Positions 25,776 through 61,496 of a DNA stretch of 64,000 nt are shown here, in pieces (within the stretch, counting starts at the first letter, position 1; the number at the start of each line of letters is the position of its first letter). Under the pieces are notes generated by a model that had not been told where the DNA came from, did no database searches, and worked only from the letters and a program-made list of their open reading frames with translations. The translations under genes were made by a program, and so were the position numbers. Source of the DNA: Acanthornis magna (Eukaryota > Chordata > Aves > Passeriformes > Acanthizidae); the NCBI GenBank assembly GCA_036785705.1, contig JAWUZG010000027.1:3019501-3083500 (forward strand). Direction: 5' to 3'.

Positions 25776-26597
25776 CTGCTGCCGGCAGGAGCTCGGCGCT
25801 CTTCCTCCTCCCGTTATTCCAAAGCCTCTGGAGCGGACTCTGTGCACCGGGACAGAGTCCTCAGAAAACGGGATAGGAGAGCCTGGATGCGCCCCCAAGT
25901 TGGGATGATGAGTTGCCATGCCGGTTTTAATCACACCCTGCATTCCCTCGAGATTCCTGCGGCACGACCCAGTTTTCTCTTATTTCTTAAAGTAAAAAAA
26001 TCTCCCTAAGGGACTTGCTCCTATTTTTCCTGCCTCCTACAAAATAATGTAGCCTGTAAAACGGTGTCGTATTCCCCAGACCCATTTCCTGGCCATTTCC
26101 CCCATCATTAACTCCTAATGAGGCCACCAGGCATGGCTGGATCGTCCCAAATTTACCCCAATTCTCCCGACTCGCCACCAACGTGTGCAAACACAGTTCG
26201 GGGGGACGGGGGGGACGGGATCGTGTCAATGGAGCCGTGACATCACCCCAGACTGGGAGCGTGGTCCCAGGGGGTCCCAGGTCCCAGTTTAGGGGGCACA
26301 GAAGGGGGTCCCAGAGGGGGAATATGGAGATTCCTGACCCGTGTCCCCCCAGCAGAACAGACAAGCACGAGCCACGCCCCCGTCTCTGTGGATTTTGCTT
26401 AAATTATTTTATAACGAGGAGTCATTAAAAAAGCACTCGGGGGAAGGAACACAGGGATCATCCTATAGGGGTGTGCGGCTCCCATAAGGACATCCTACAG
26501 TCCCCATAGGGGACCCAGGGCTGCCCCATAAGGTCGACACATTCACTCAGGCCCTCAGTTCGGGCAACCCCATAGGGCCCAAGAACCCCCACGCCAT
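25776..26597. other. GC-rich spacer between minisatellites
   Basis: An open minus-strand frame at 26364-25987 (125 codons) has no motif I recognise and no splice context. A few G-rich runs are present (around 26200-26220). Confidence 0.3.
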
Positions 26598-26915
26598 AGC
26601 CTCAAACCGAGGTACCCCTTCAGAATGATGGGCATCAGCCCCAAAAGAACAGGAGAATTTCCCAAAATTATGGGAACCCCCCCAAAATAATGGAGACCCC
26701 ACCAAACTATTAGGACTCCCCTAAAAATTATGAGGGGCTCTCCCAAAATGATAGGGAATCCCCGCCGAATGACAGGGCAACTTCCCAAAATTACAGGAAC
26801 TTCCCCAAAATGACTGCGACACCCTAAAAAATTATTAGAAACCCACCAAAAATGATGAGGCACGCTCCAAAATCATGGAAACCACCCCCCAAAATGCCGG
26901 GGCACCCCCAAATAC
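26598..26915 (+). repeat. Minisatellite C: about 21-bp unit
   Basis: A CCCAAAATNATGGGAACCCC-like unit is repeated about a dozen times with point changes and 1-2-bp length variation. It is unrelated in sequence to the neighbouring arrays. Confidence 0.85.
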
Positions 26916-26927
26916 CAGCTCACTCAC

Positions 26928-26971
26928 CATCCCATTGCTGTTTCCCATCGATCGTCCGCATGTTCTGGATT
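26928..26971 (-). other. Candidate 44-nt exon
   Basis: On the minus strand an acceptor (CCCACGACAG) at 26972-26973 precedes 44 nt, followed by a strong donor GTGAGT at 26927-26922. Two frames are open across it; one reads IQNMRTIDGKQQWD. The neighbours are minisatellites, so splice-like words could be fortuitous. I do not recognise the product. Confidence 0.25.
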
Positions 26972-27119
26972 CTGTCGTGGGGATTTTAGGGTGAAATAGG
27001 GGAGGCTTTGGGGTTTGTAATTAATTAAGAGAGGGTGGGGGATCCCTAAATGACCCCACCGGGGGCGGGGGGGCAGCAGCAGTACCGGGGTCCGTCAGCA
27101 GGTGGCAGCAGGGACACAG

Positions 27120-28440
27120 AGCCCATCCGTATCCCAGCCTTGTTCCTAAGGTGAGCGGAGAGAAAAGTCGGGATGGGCAGAGGGAGGAATTAGTGACCGG
27201 ACACAGAGAGCTGGCCACAGAGGCACCGGGGACAGAGAGGGGTGAGGAGGGCAGGGAATAGCGGTGGGTGCAGGAGAAGAGGCAAAATGAACGATTAGGG
27301 ACAGGGAGCTGGACAGACAGGGATGGAAAAGGGCAAAAATAGCAGCAGGGTACAGAGCAGAGAGGAAGGATTAAAAAGTGTGCACAGTGAGATGGATGGA
27401 GAGGGATGAAAAAAGGAAAAAGCAACGGGCTATGCAGCAGCAAGGGAGGAATTAAAACACGGGTGAGAAGCAATAAGATGCAGGGGGGTGTGTGGGATTC
27501 AAAGTGAGGGACAGGGAAATGGAAAAGGAGAGGCAGAGAAGGAAACAGAATCACACCGTCCATAGGGAGCAGGACAAAGAGAGTCAGAAAAGTTAAAACT
27601 ACTGATAAGCTATAAGACAGAGAAGAAGGAATTAAAAAAACAGGGAGCTAGAGCCGGAGCCAGGCAGAGAGAGATGGAAACACTAAAAACAGCTGCAGGC
27701 AACAGGGCAGAGAGAAGAAAAAAGCCAGGGATATGGAGCCAAACACAGAGATGGCAAAATAATATGATTGCAGTGGGCTAGCAGAGGGAGAGGGAGGAAT
27801 GAAAAGATAGGGATAAAGACCTGACACAGCATCACCTGCACAGGAAGCACAGCACCAGCTACGGAGGGAGGAATTAAAACAGGGACAGGGAGCCAGAGGT
27901 GGGCAGAGAAAGATGGGCCTCAGCGAAGGGAAGCAGGAATTAAAGATTGTGATCAAGCACCAGACTGAGCGATGGAGAAAGAAGCAACTGAAAAATAGGG
28001 AGCAGGAGCTGGAAGAACGAGACACAGAAAAAAACCACATCCCAGTAGGCCACAGAACAGAGAGGGAGGATTTCAAAATGAGGGGCAGGGAGCAAAGCAA
28101 AGAGAGATGGAGAAAGAAAACAGACTCACATCATGCTACAGAGCCAAGCAGGAAAACCTTGAACAGGACAGGCCACCGGACAGAGACACAGACATGGGAG
28201 AAACACAAACAGGCTTCAGGACAGAGACAGAGGAACTCCAAAACACTGCCTGGGAGTCAGAGAGAGAGAGACAGAAAAAGAAGAAAAAGCCAGGGCTGTA
28301 GAGCAAATACAGGGACAGGAAACCGCTCAGAGCAAGATGGAGAAAGGAGATCCAAAGGAGCCAAAATAAAAAAATTTCAGTGCTGTGGGAAAGAGGTGGA
28401 GGGTAATGGAGGGACAGGGAGGATCCTGGGACACACAGGA
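27120..28440 (+). repeat. Minisatellite D: polypurine array
   Basis: The plus strand is almost all A and G for about 1.3 kb. The repeated words are GAGGAATTAAAA, ACAGGGAGC and AGAGAGATGG. The repeat period is roughly 60 bp, with anchor words also recurring at about 180 bp. The 223-codon plus-strand frame at 27913-28584 is a low-complexity reading through the array. Confidence 0.8.
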
Positions 28441-28473
28441 GGGGAGACAGGGCCCAGAGGGCCCAGGACTCAC

Positions 28474-28580
28474 CACAGCTCTCCTTCTTGGCACTGCTGG
28501 GAGAATTCGCCATTCCAGGTGCATCTTTCTTCTTTCCTCCCTTCCCCTCCTGTAACTCCAGCTGCTGGGCTGTCCTCCAC
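28474..28580 (-). other. Candidate 107-nt exon
   Basis: On the minus strand an acceptor CCTGTTCTCTTAG at 28581-28582 leads into 107 nt that end at a GTGAGT donor (28473-28468). One frame reads a basic segment, LELQEGKGGKKKDAPG, then SPSSAKKES. All three frames are open, so coding bias cannot decide. It may belong to the same gene as the 44-nt candidate at 26928. The product is not recognised. Confidence 0.3.
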
Positions 28581-28599
28581 CTAAGAGAACAGGTGTCTC

Positions 28600-31500
28600 T
28601 CATCTCCTACAAGAAGTTTCCCAGGCACATGACACCACACACACACTGCAGCCATCCCATGCTGTGGTCACACAGAGGGACCTGCAAGGCATAGCCATAT
28701 TCCAGCTGCCACACACAGAGCTAGCCAGGACACACCAGGTGCCATAGCTGACCTCCCCGCGGTTTTGCCCCTAGAGACAAACAGGTCCCCTCACATCCTG
28801 AGCTGGTACCTGTAGATGCACTTGCCCCCAGCTCCAAGACCTTCACCCTTACAGCAGCTGGTCCATCTCACACTCACACACCTGCACTCACTCCAGTTGC
28901 TGACTACCTCCTTATTTTCCCACACTTGTTCCTCCCCTAAATTTCTCATAATAATTTCATCATTTCTTGTCCAGTCGACTTTTTCCCATTTTGGATCCTG
29001 CTCCTTTTCTTCCTCTCTAGACAGGTGCCTGGGAGGTATGTCCTTGTCCAGCCAGCCCCACAGCCCAACCCACACCAGCAAGGGACCTGAGCAGAGCCAC
29101 AGCTACAATTTACAGTGGAGACCGTGTCTTCTTCCAGTGCCTGTGCTGGGGATGAGACAGTATAAACTGATTGCAGTTTGTTGGAGTTGGTTTTTTGGGG
29201 GAGGGGGAGGGGTGTGAACAGGTATGTCAGGTAAGAAGAGAGCTCCCACCTCCCACCAGCTGAACTTTTATCACATAGTTTAACAGTTTCTACTGAACAA
29301 AGAAACCTCAAAATTATCTGGAAAGCCTCAGGCAAGCTGTAAACACGGCCATCAGCTAAGTAAGCAAACAGTACTGAACTGGGGGAGGGATGTGTAAGAA
29401 ATGGGTGGGGACACCTGAAACAGTGGTCCCAGGACATTGGGCAAAATGCTATTTGAAGGAGTCTGGGGAATCCAGAGCACGAATAATAGTTGGCTGTGGG
29501 GCAGAGAATAACTGTTAGGTGAGCCAAAGCTGAGACCTGAAAAGAGCGGTCTCAAGAAGGAGAATGGGGGTGACAATGAGAGAAACTGAACTGGTCACAT
29601 GCCAGAAAAAAAAAAAAAAAAGAGGGGAAGCCGGTTTGACAGCATCATTCCCAGGGTGTTTCTGCATACTTTAGCCATCCTCGGAGGGACTGAACTGCTG
29701 TTATGGTCAGAGCCACCAGGGAAGGTGGGTTGCACCAGGTATTTAGAGCAGAAATAGCCTCTACGTCACATAGAGCAGGGCAGTTCCACAGAATCCAGTG
29801 TAACCACGCCCTGTGCATTTCAACTGCAAATACATCAGACAAGGCAAAATTTTTTCAAAACCATCTGCACCTAGTCAAACTGCAGAAGTTGCATTTAGGT
29901 ATGCATTCATTTCACTCAGTTCCCCAGCTTTCATGTACATTCATTCCATTTATTCAACTCAGTTCACACTGTCACACTGTCACAACATACTCACAACCCC
30001 CGAGGGGTGCTAGTTTTGCCATGATCCATGTTCCATGTAACAGAGGGGAAGATAGGCATCAACCATCGCACTATTTTGGTAACTCTTGTGTTATTTTCCA
30101 CTGGCAGTAGAAAACTTCCTTGCAAGGGCATTTCATGAATGCTTGTGGTACCCAGCACTGACTGTGGTGGCATCCTTGTGCTTCAGTCTGGCTACCTCTG
30201 CCTCCACACACATCATGGAACTTCCTTGCCCATTGTCTGTGTTTCCTCATTCTATGGTCTGCTCCCTGTTGAACCAACAGGAAATAGATGGCATTTGTGA
30301 TGTGCTATATCTATCTACCTTCCACGTCATGCCAGCATGTCAGGTGGTAGGATTTTCTGCTGACAAGTTGTCTATGCTACAGAATGCAGAACTCCCTGGT
30401 TTAGAAAAACAATCCATTTCTCGATTTTAGTGCCTTGAGCTGTGGTTTTGGTTATTAACACAGACCATTCTTTTAACCTTTGCTCTGCTGTTTGTTTGTG
30501 GCGGTTGCACACACCCACTTCTGTTCATACTTTGCTCATACCAATCGATAGTTCACTCAAGTCTCTGAAAGCTGATTTTGCTTACTGCAGAGTTAGCTGA
30601 ATACCAGAGTCAAAACAAACAAGGAAATATTACAGCAGCAAGTGGAGGACACCAGAGAGAAAGATTTTCAGGGTAGGAAGAGGTTACAGCAATCCGGTCA
30701 CAGTGGTTTCTAACTTTAAGTAGAGGGCTTGACACTTAAGGCTGGAATCACTATGACAATAACACCAATTTGGGACTCCTTGATACAGTGATCCCTTTTG
30801 CCTCACCCAGTTGTGTTGTTTTACATAAATTGGTTTTGTTTACAGTTGCTAAGGAAGTCAAGTATTTGGGCATTTGTATTTGCAAAAGATGCCAACAAAC
30901 AGGGTAAATCCATCAGTTTCTTTGTTTGTTTTCACTCAGGCCTGATCCAAAACCCTTCTTGAAAGTATTTAAGTGTAGAATAGAACATGCATGCCAAGCC
31001 TGCATTTGTAGCTTCTTTCTGCTTGAAGTGCTTCACTTAACTTTCCTTCTCCATACTGTTAATACTGTTCAAAAAAGTCTGCAGCAAAACTCCTCAAACC
31101 CGTAGTTCAGATTTCTGAGTGGATTAAAGCAGAAATGTATGTTTTCACTGGAACTGGCTGAAAAAACAAAAGACAAATAAATATAAGCAAATAACTGTAC
31201 AGTTTTCTGATTCATTATTATCTACTGTTTAAAGTTTGCGATATATTGCTGACTCAATGTTTGACTCATTTTCTACCTTATCAGTCAGTCCTGAAACTAC
31301 TTCGAGTATGGACCTGAGTTTTATTATCCTTGATGATCTGTTGACAATCTGAAATGCAAGTATCCACCTAGAGCATAAACCAACCTAGACTATCAATTTA
31401 CTTCTCTAAAGCTATGATGTGGCAAACTTCTCCTTCTACCTCTCCTTTTCTATTGCTTTAAAAAATAATTTCATTGGTTCAATTATCATAGCAAGGGGAC

Positions 31501-31916
31501 AGATATGGGGAAATATTACCAAAGAAAAGACCCTTACTAAGCCTTCAACAACAAAGAAAGAGCATACCACAGGCAGTACCACCTTGGCCTTATTCCTGGA
31601 GGTGGTTCTCTTTCTATGACCTGAACAGTGATGGTGAATTTGAAGTTTGACATGCCTTTCAAATGAGGCATCAGCAACAGGCTGTCATTCAGTTTATTTT
31701 CAAGGTTAACTTCCTGATCCAGAGAGAACAGTTGATACTTGCTGTATCAATGCTGAAGCTTGCATTGCCAAAGGGTTTCAGTAAAAAAGTTCATCTCAAA
31801 TGGATTCAGTCCTCAAACCTCTCCGCATCTTTTCACTTCAGTATTTGCTGTGCTTCTTCCCAGTCCCACAGATCCTCCCCAGCCCTGCTTCAGCACTAAG
31901 AGGAACCTGGCACTTC
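28600..31916. other. Gene-free stretch before the ZC3HAV1 promoter region
   Basis: A 16-base A run lies at about 29607-29622. Otherwise I see no supported exon, RNA or repeat family. Confidence 0.35.
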
Positions 31917-32498
31917 TGGTCGTGGTTTAACCCCAGTCAGCAGCCTGGCCCAGGCAGCTGCTCGGGCACTCACTCCCCACCAGCAGGACTGGGGAGAGAA
32001 TCGGAGAGGTAAAAGCTGGAAAACTCATGGGTTGAGATGATGACAGTTTAACAGGGAAAGCAAAAGCTGCACATACAAGCAAAGCAAATCAAGGAATTAA
32101 TTCCTTCTTGCCAAGGGCAGGCAGGAGTTCAGCCATCTCCAGGAAAGCAGGGCCCCATCAGTCATCACTGTGTCTTGGGAAGACAAATGCCATAACTCCA
32201 AATGTCCCAACATTCCTCCTTCCCCCCCCCATTCCCTGCCCCCCAACTTTACATACTGAGCATAATGCTTTATGTATGGAATATCCCCTTGGGTCAGTCA
32301 GGGTCGCCTGTCCAGACTGTGCCTCCTCCCCAGTGTGGCAGTACAAGGAGTAGAAAAGGCCTTGGCTCTGTACAAGCACTGTGCAGCAATAATGAAAACA
32401 TCTCTATTATAATCACTGTGTCCAGGACAAATCCAAAGCACAGCCCCACAGCAGTCACTGTGAAGAAAATAAACCATACACCAGCCAAAACCAGCACA
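31917..32498 (+). mobile_element. Solo LTR, avian ERVL type, upstream of ZC3HAV1
   Basis: It begins TGGTCGTGGTTTAACCCCAG and runs through TGAGCATAATGC, AAAAGGCCTTGGCTCTGT and ACAGCCCCACAGCAG to AAAACCAGCACA, all typical of songbird ERVL-class LTRs. The flanks ACTTC and GCTTC agree at four of five positions, a plausible target duplication. There is no internal region, so it is a solo LTR. It ends about 620 bp upstream of the ZC3HAV1 ATG, in the same orientation. Confidence 0.85.
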
Positions 32499-32707
32499 GC
32501 TTCACAGCCCTGCCAGGCCACTCTCTGCTGCAACCAGTGCTGATCAGCAGCTCACTGCCAGTCAGGAAGAAAGAAAAGTAATGACATTGCTACATAAATA
32601 CTAGAGTTATTCGTGTATGCTATGTGTTTTTTCCTGCTTTATATGCTTAATGCTCTGTACAAGATTTGTGTTAGTGTAGAGAGAGCAGAAGTTAGCAAGA
32701 AGGTGAG

Positions 32708-32868
32708 AAATTGCGGCTGCCTCATCCTTGCAAGTGTTCCAGGCCAGGCTGGATGGGGCGTGGAGCAACCTGATGGAGTGGAAGGAGTGTCTGCCCAGCG
32801 TAGGGGGTGGAACGAGATGATCTTTAAGGTCGTTTCCAACCCAAACTACTCCGTAATTCTGTGATAAC
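32708..32868 (+). mobile_element. CR1 3' end, short plus-strand fragment
   Basis: TTCCAGGCCAGGCTGGATGG leads into CGAGATGATCTTTAAGGTC, TTTCCAACCC and ATTCTGTGATAA, the standard CR1 3' tail. It ends about 250 bp before the ZC3HAV1 start codon and borders the CpG island. Confidence 0.9.
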
Positions 32869-33004
32869 AACAAGGAAACCTCACAGTCCTTTCGATCATC
32901 TCTTCCATTATTAATTTCTGTGTGATGTTTAGCCAAGAAGGCCTCCAGGCGGGGCGGATCCCTGCCCCCAGCGCGGCCCAGCCGCTGGCCCCGCCCGTGC
33001 CTTC

Positions 33005-33016
33005 GGTTTCGATTCC
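33005..33016. promoter_or_regulatory. ZC3HAV1: ISRE-like site of ZC3HAV1 (two mismatches)
   Basis: GGTTTCGATTCC is close to AGTTTCNNTTTC, the ISRE on the opposite strand, with one mismatch in each half. It is 105-116 bp upstream of the ATG, where an ISRE would be expected in an interferon-stimulated gene. Confidence 0.35.
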
Positions 33017-33120
33017 CTTCCAGCGCGGCCGGGCGGCGGCGAGTCCCCGCCCCGCTCCTGCTCCCGCTCCCGCTCCCGCCACAGTTCCGCTCGCGGTCCG
33101 GTCCCGGGCGGAGGGGCAGC

Positions 33121-57228
<24,108 letters not shown>

Positions 57229-57950
57229 AGGACCATGGCAGTTTGTGTCCCTCATCTTGCTTTCTGTATTGCAGTTGTTCTCCTACTTGGTGACTTCTTT
57301 CTTTTTAATACAGTTCCTTGGAGTGTTAATCCAAACAATTTTTGCGTTGAGGAGTGCTGGCAAAACAGATGTTACACTTGTGACTAACTGCCTTATCTTC
57401 TCCTCTTCCTGTCTTGAATGAAGCGTAGACATTTGGATAACCACAGCAGAAAATCAGAACTGTGGGATGGGAAATTGAATGTTATGACTGCTGTGAGCAA
57501 AAAATTGTAAATGTATCATCATAAAAATAGAGAGGATTTCTCTTTGCAAACAGTTAAAAGAAAAATTACAGTACAGTAGTTTTTAAGGAAGCTTTCAGGC
57601 TTTTAGTAGAGAGTCTGATCAGTGCAGAATTCATTTGTTCTTGATCCTCTCAGTCTATCGTTATTATAAACAGTTTCGTGTAGGTAAAGAATGACTTGAG
57701 TTCACTTTCGAAGCACTTCTTGTTAATGCTGGTACAAGTTTCAAGTTAAAATGGTAAACAAAAAAAGAGCGTATTTTAAATCCATGTTTTTAATTCTCAA
57801 GTGGAAAATTTTTATCTGTATAAGGGGAAATGGATCAGAAAGCTGGATCAGATTTTTGTGGAGATTTGCAGTAACTTGCTGTAACCTATACAAAAGCAGA
57901 ACTCAACTGAAATTCTGAAAGCCACCGCCTGTGGTAAGCAGATACCAAAA

Positions 57951-58320
57951 TGTGGTGGTTTGGCTGCAAGGAATGGTCATAAGGACACAAAGGCTGTGTC
58001 CCAACACACAGCCAGGCTTTCCAGGGGATGTGGCCACGTAGGGCGATAGGACAGGAAAAACTTTATAAGGAGCACAGAGAAGTTCTGTCCTATTTGTATG
58101 CATTAATTTTCGTTTTTCCAGACATAGAACAGGACTAAAAGAGAACAGTTATGTTCTCCTCGAGGCCAGTGGTGGAACTGCTGTCCTAAGGCACCGTGTG
58201 TGTGCCCTGCTGCCCGCACTGTGTGCGGTAATGTGCTGACAAGTGAGGGTCCTCCTCCTGTTTGGTGGGCAATCCTGGGTCAGAATCCTGTGCAGCTCCT
58301 GCTGGATGTTAAGAGGGAGT
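57951..58320 (+). mobile_element. Probable LTR within the ZC3HAV1 3' UTR
   Basis: It starts TGTGGTGGTTTGGCTGCAAG, with a TATA box in CTTTATAAGG (58061-58070) about 110 bp in, a layout like an avian ERV LTR. The 3' border and target duplication were not resolved. Confidence 0.4.
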
Positions 58321-58670
58321 CTGTAAATGGATCGAACTGAAGGCCCTTTGTACAAAATGTTGTGTTCAGGCAGTTCAGCTCTTCAGAGTAAAACTGGTGG
58401 TGAGGACAGAGGAGCAGTAATTTTACGTTCAGATAAGCTTTACAGAACACCAATAGCCTCTAAGGTTTTTGCATCTGTGATACAAATCTGTCAACCACTC
58501 AAAGACTGAAAGTTCTTCTCAAGAGGAATGAAAAAGATAAATTCAGAAAATCGTATTAAAATGGCTTCGAACCAAATGAAAACATGCCGGGAAGATTTTA
58601 ACACTTTATAAGAACACTCTTTCTTGTCTGCCTTTAGAGTTCCTGAATTACTGAGCTTGCTGTATTTGCA

Positions 58671-58676
58671 AATAAA
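58671..58676 (+). terminator. ZC3HAV1: Candidate ZC3HAV1 polyadenylation signal
   Basis: AATAAA followed within 40 bp by GT/T-rich sequence (TTGTTAGTGTG). Confidence 0.5.
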
Positions 58677-58699
58677 ACGCGTTTTCAGGCACTTTCTGC

Positions 58700-61000
58700 T
58701 TGTTAGTGTGCACTTTGTACATAAATACGGCAAGACTAAACAGAGTGAGTGAACCAGCCCCTGCCTGTGCTCCGTGTCTCCCTTCTGTGTTTTGAACTGC
58801 GCAGACATGGACTGCCATTGTAGGGTAGGTGCTTAGCTAAGTGCTAAAGAGAGAATAGCCTGATTCAGGGAGACTGTTTCTGCAAATTGACCTCCTGACT
58901 AGGACATGTTTAATATTAAAGTGGTGGGGTAGTTTGGTTGGATTTCTTGTAATTAAACAGCTGGTTTGACTCATGGCTTCAGTTAAGGCATCAGTTGAAG
59001 TCCTTAAAGTGGAAGAATTAAGTGAAGTAGTGGCAGAACTGCTGGTTTTCATCTCACAGTAGTAAGAGATTGACAAGCTCTAAGGCTGCACTTCTTTAAT
59101 ACATAGATGAGTAACTTTAAAAGCATCTGCACAAGGCACCTGTGGAACCCCCACTCCTGCAAGGCACAAGGCAGGCAGCATGGGGAGGGTGCCAGGGAGG
59201 TGCCGACAGCTTAGGATCAGTCCAAATCACCACACAGAGAGAGGACACAGCAGTAACAGGAACTGCAGTGCTGTTCCATGATCCTACCCACCCTCTGGTG
59301 CATGGGGCTTTGGCTTTTCTGTGAGAGGGCTGCACTGGGGCTGCAGCTGGACAGCTGAGCTGAAGGGGGAGGAAAGCTGGAAAATGCACGCTCTGAATGC
59401 AGGAGGATGGAGCTTTCAGAAACAATGGTTCTCCCACCTCGTGGCACCTCAGCCTCCTCTACCTGGCACCAAGAACTCCCCTGGGAGGCCGTGCCACGAT
59501 TGGACTGTGACCCCTCGCCCTGTGTGAGCTCAGGTACTGCTGCTCTTCACTGCTGGAGCCTTCTGGGAACAGTGATGGAAACAAAGGGGTGCACACTGTT
59601 ACAGGGCTATGAAATTAGGCTGAGTAACATTTAAGAGCTTCACACATGCAAAGAAGTCACTTGCTCAACTAAGTTCATCTTTGAATTTATTAAGGCAAAG
59701 CAGACAATATTGTCAATCACATTCTATCAAAAGTAGAGCTGTCACTGATTACATGAACTACACCCTGCATAGCCAGCCAAAGCTTACTCAGGCTTTGGTT
59801 CCCTTATACAATTTGTTACATTCCTTGAGTAAAAAGTTACCTGTCTGAAGTCATTGCTTGAATTGCACTTATCACAAATAATAGTAAAAATCGAGTGTGA
59901 CTTGTCCCAAGTGAGCCCCCTCCACCATGGCTGGACAGACAAAGCAGTGATGAAGTTGAAGAGCAGCACACTCATAAACACAAAGGCAAGGAATGCAATC
60001 CCTTACCTGGTTTCATTATTATTGCTTTAAGAATAAGCTATTTCTACCTCAGGGGAGGATTGGGTAAAGAAAAATGGCAGCAAGGCACTTCCACCTCTTG
60101 TTCTGCAGTGCAGGGCCAGATCTGGAAGTGCTTTTTTAGGCCAAAAAGAAACTGTGTAGGACAAGGCTACTGTGGGACATGGGGAAGAACCTGAGCTGGA
60201 CAGGAAGGAGGGGCAGGCCTATGGGACCAGGAGAGCTTGCAGGTGTGCTAGCAAAGCCAGAGCTTGAGCAGTTGCAGAGTGTGGGATTTCTATTCAGGAA
60301 GAAGAGGAGGCAGGAGCTCAGTTTTGGTCTGAAATACCATATTCCCCATCATTAGGGGTTTCTGGAATACTGTTGAAAGACAAACTCTTAGCTCTGGGGT
60401 GCTGCAGGAATCCAGAGGCACCAGAGCTTCCCTGTGGCTCACATCATGCTTGACTTGCAGCACCAAAGTTTGTCCCATCATGTGCACTGGGACAGAGCTG
60501 TCCCCAGACCCCTGAGGCCTCTTTCCATGGCAGAAGCTCCTCCTGGGCTTCACCTCTCTGAAGTGTGTGCTCTAACACCGATTTAAAGCCCACTTTGCCA
60601 ACACGCAGGGACTCACTGGAGTGAGATGGGAGTAAGGCCTGGCTATCCAAAAGCCCAGGGAAGCACAGAGACACAGTCCCATGTACCCTTCAGAGATGGT
60701 ACTGTTCAGCTGAAATCGAGGCTTTTCCCTTTTTTATGAATGATTTGAAAGTGCTGAGGGAGTACCCACATTAGAATAGTCACTATTCTTGTCCAGTTTA
60801 ATTTACCCAGTAATTCCAGGAAGCTCTGCCGTGCTATATTGAAAGGAAAAATTTAACGTTTTTTGAGAGGGAGTTTAAAAATGTACATCTGGAAAGAGAC
60901 TGTGAATGCAGACAGGCCTTGACTCCTGCCTGAATGGGCTGGAAGCTCCATACAGAATTCAGTTCATGCCTGTACTGGCCCTGGCCCCACACCTTCCTAT
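58700..61000. other. Intergenic between convergent ZC3HAV1 and TTC38
   Basis: No exon is supported on either strand. A TTTATT-bearing segment at 59640-60000 could be an old LTR but lacks clear borders. Confidence 0.4.
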
Positions 61001-61004
61001 TAGC

Positions 61005-61010
61005 TTTATT
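61005..61010 (-). terminator. TTC38: Candidate TTC38 polyadenylation signal
   Basis: TTTATT on the plus strand is AATAAA on the minus strand, 393 bp past the TTC38 stop codon. Confidence 0.5.
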
Positions 61011-61402
61011 TAAAAGCTCCCTTTGAATTACCTGAGCAGTTTACTTCATATGTAGACCAAGCAACAAATTGGGCCACAGAAGGACTGAAATCCAGGCACT
61101 GTTACTGCAGTGTGTATAATCAGGGTCCAGGAAAACACACCAGAGCTGCAGTGCCTTTGGGATGCTTCAGAAAGCTGTGCATTAGCAGCAGGTTCTCTCC
61201 TTTCCTTGTGGAATCATCTAAGATACTAACATGTCCTCAGAGGAGGAGGACAGATCATCCAGCTTTTTTTTTTTTTAATGGAAATTGTCAGATCTCTGAA
61301 CCCTGGGTACCTCCCCGAATTCCTTCACAGCACTCCTGCACTCCCTGCACCCAGACTTTGTGGAAAGCTCCTGGCTCTCGCAGCTGCAGCTGGAGGAAAG
61401 CC

Positions 61403-61496
61403 CTATGCCATGGAATGCACAGCTGCTGCCTTCCTGATCAGTCGCTCAGTCATTGGTGCATTTGGTCTCATGGCATCACGTTCGGTCAGGAGACAT
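61403..61496 (-). CDS. TTC38: TTC38 last coding exon
   Basis: On the minus strand the acceptor TTCTGCTTTCCCAG leads into CLLTERDAMRPNAPMTERLI and ends RKAAAVHSMA before TAG. This matches the conserved C-terminus of TTC38, a tetratricopeptide-repeat protein of poorly known function. The phase (two bases carried in) fits the preceding exon. Confidence 0.9.

Larger units (their letters stand above)
57229..58690 (+). other. ZC3HAV1: ZC3HAV1 3' UTR (probable extent)
   Basis: The first clear AATAAA after the stop is at 58671-58676, which would give a 3' UTR of about 1.45 kb. It includes the probable LTR at 57951. No RNA evidence is available to fix the end. Confidence 0.45.

Noticed and set aside
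25987..26364. Retroviral leader or gag-like minus-strand frame
   Set aside because: A primer-binding-site-like TGGTGGCGAG was noticed, but it fits no tRNA end I could verify and no LTR precedes it.
27913..28584. 223-codon plus-strand frame rich in Arg, Glu and Lys
   Set aside because: It reads through the polypurine minisatellite. Composition follows the repeat, and the end enters an unrelated segment.
59640..60000. Possible antisense LTR (AATAAA on the minus strand near 59690)
   Set aside because: No convincing TG/CA borders or TATA box; left undecided.
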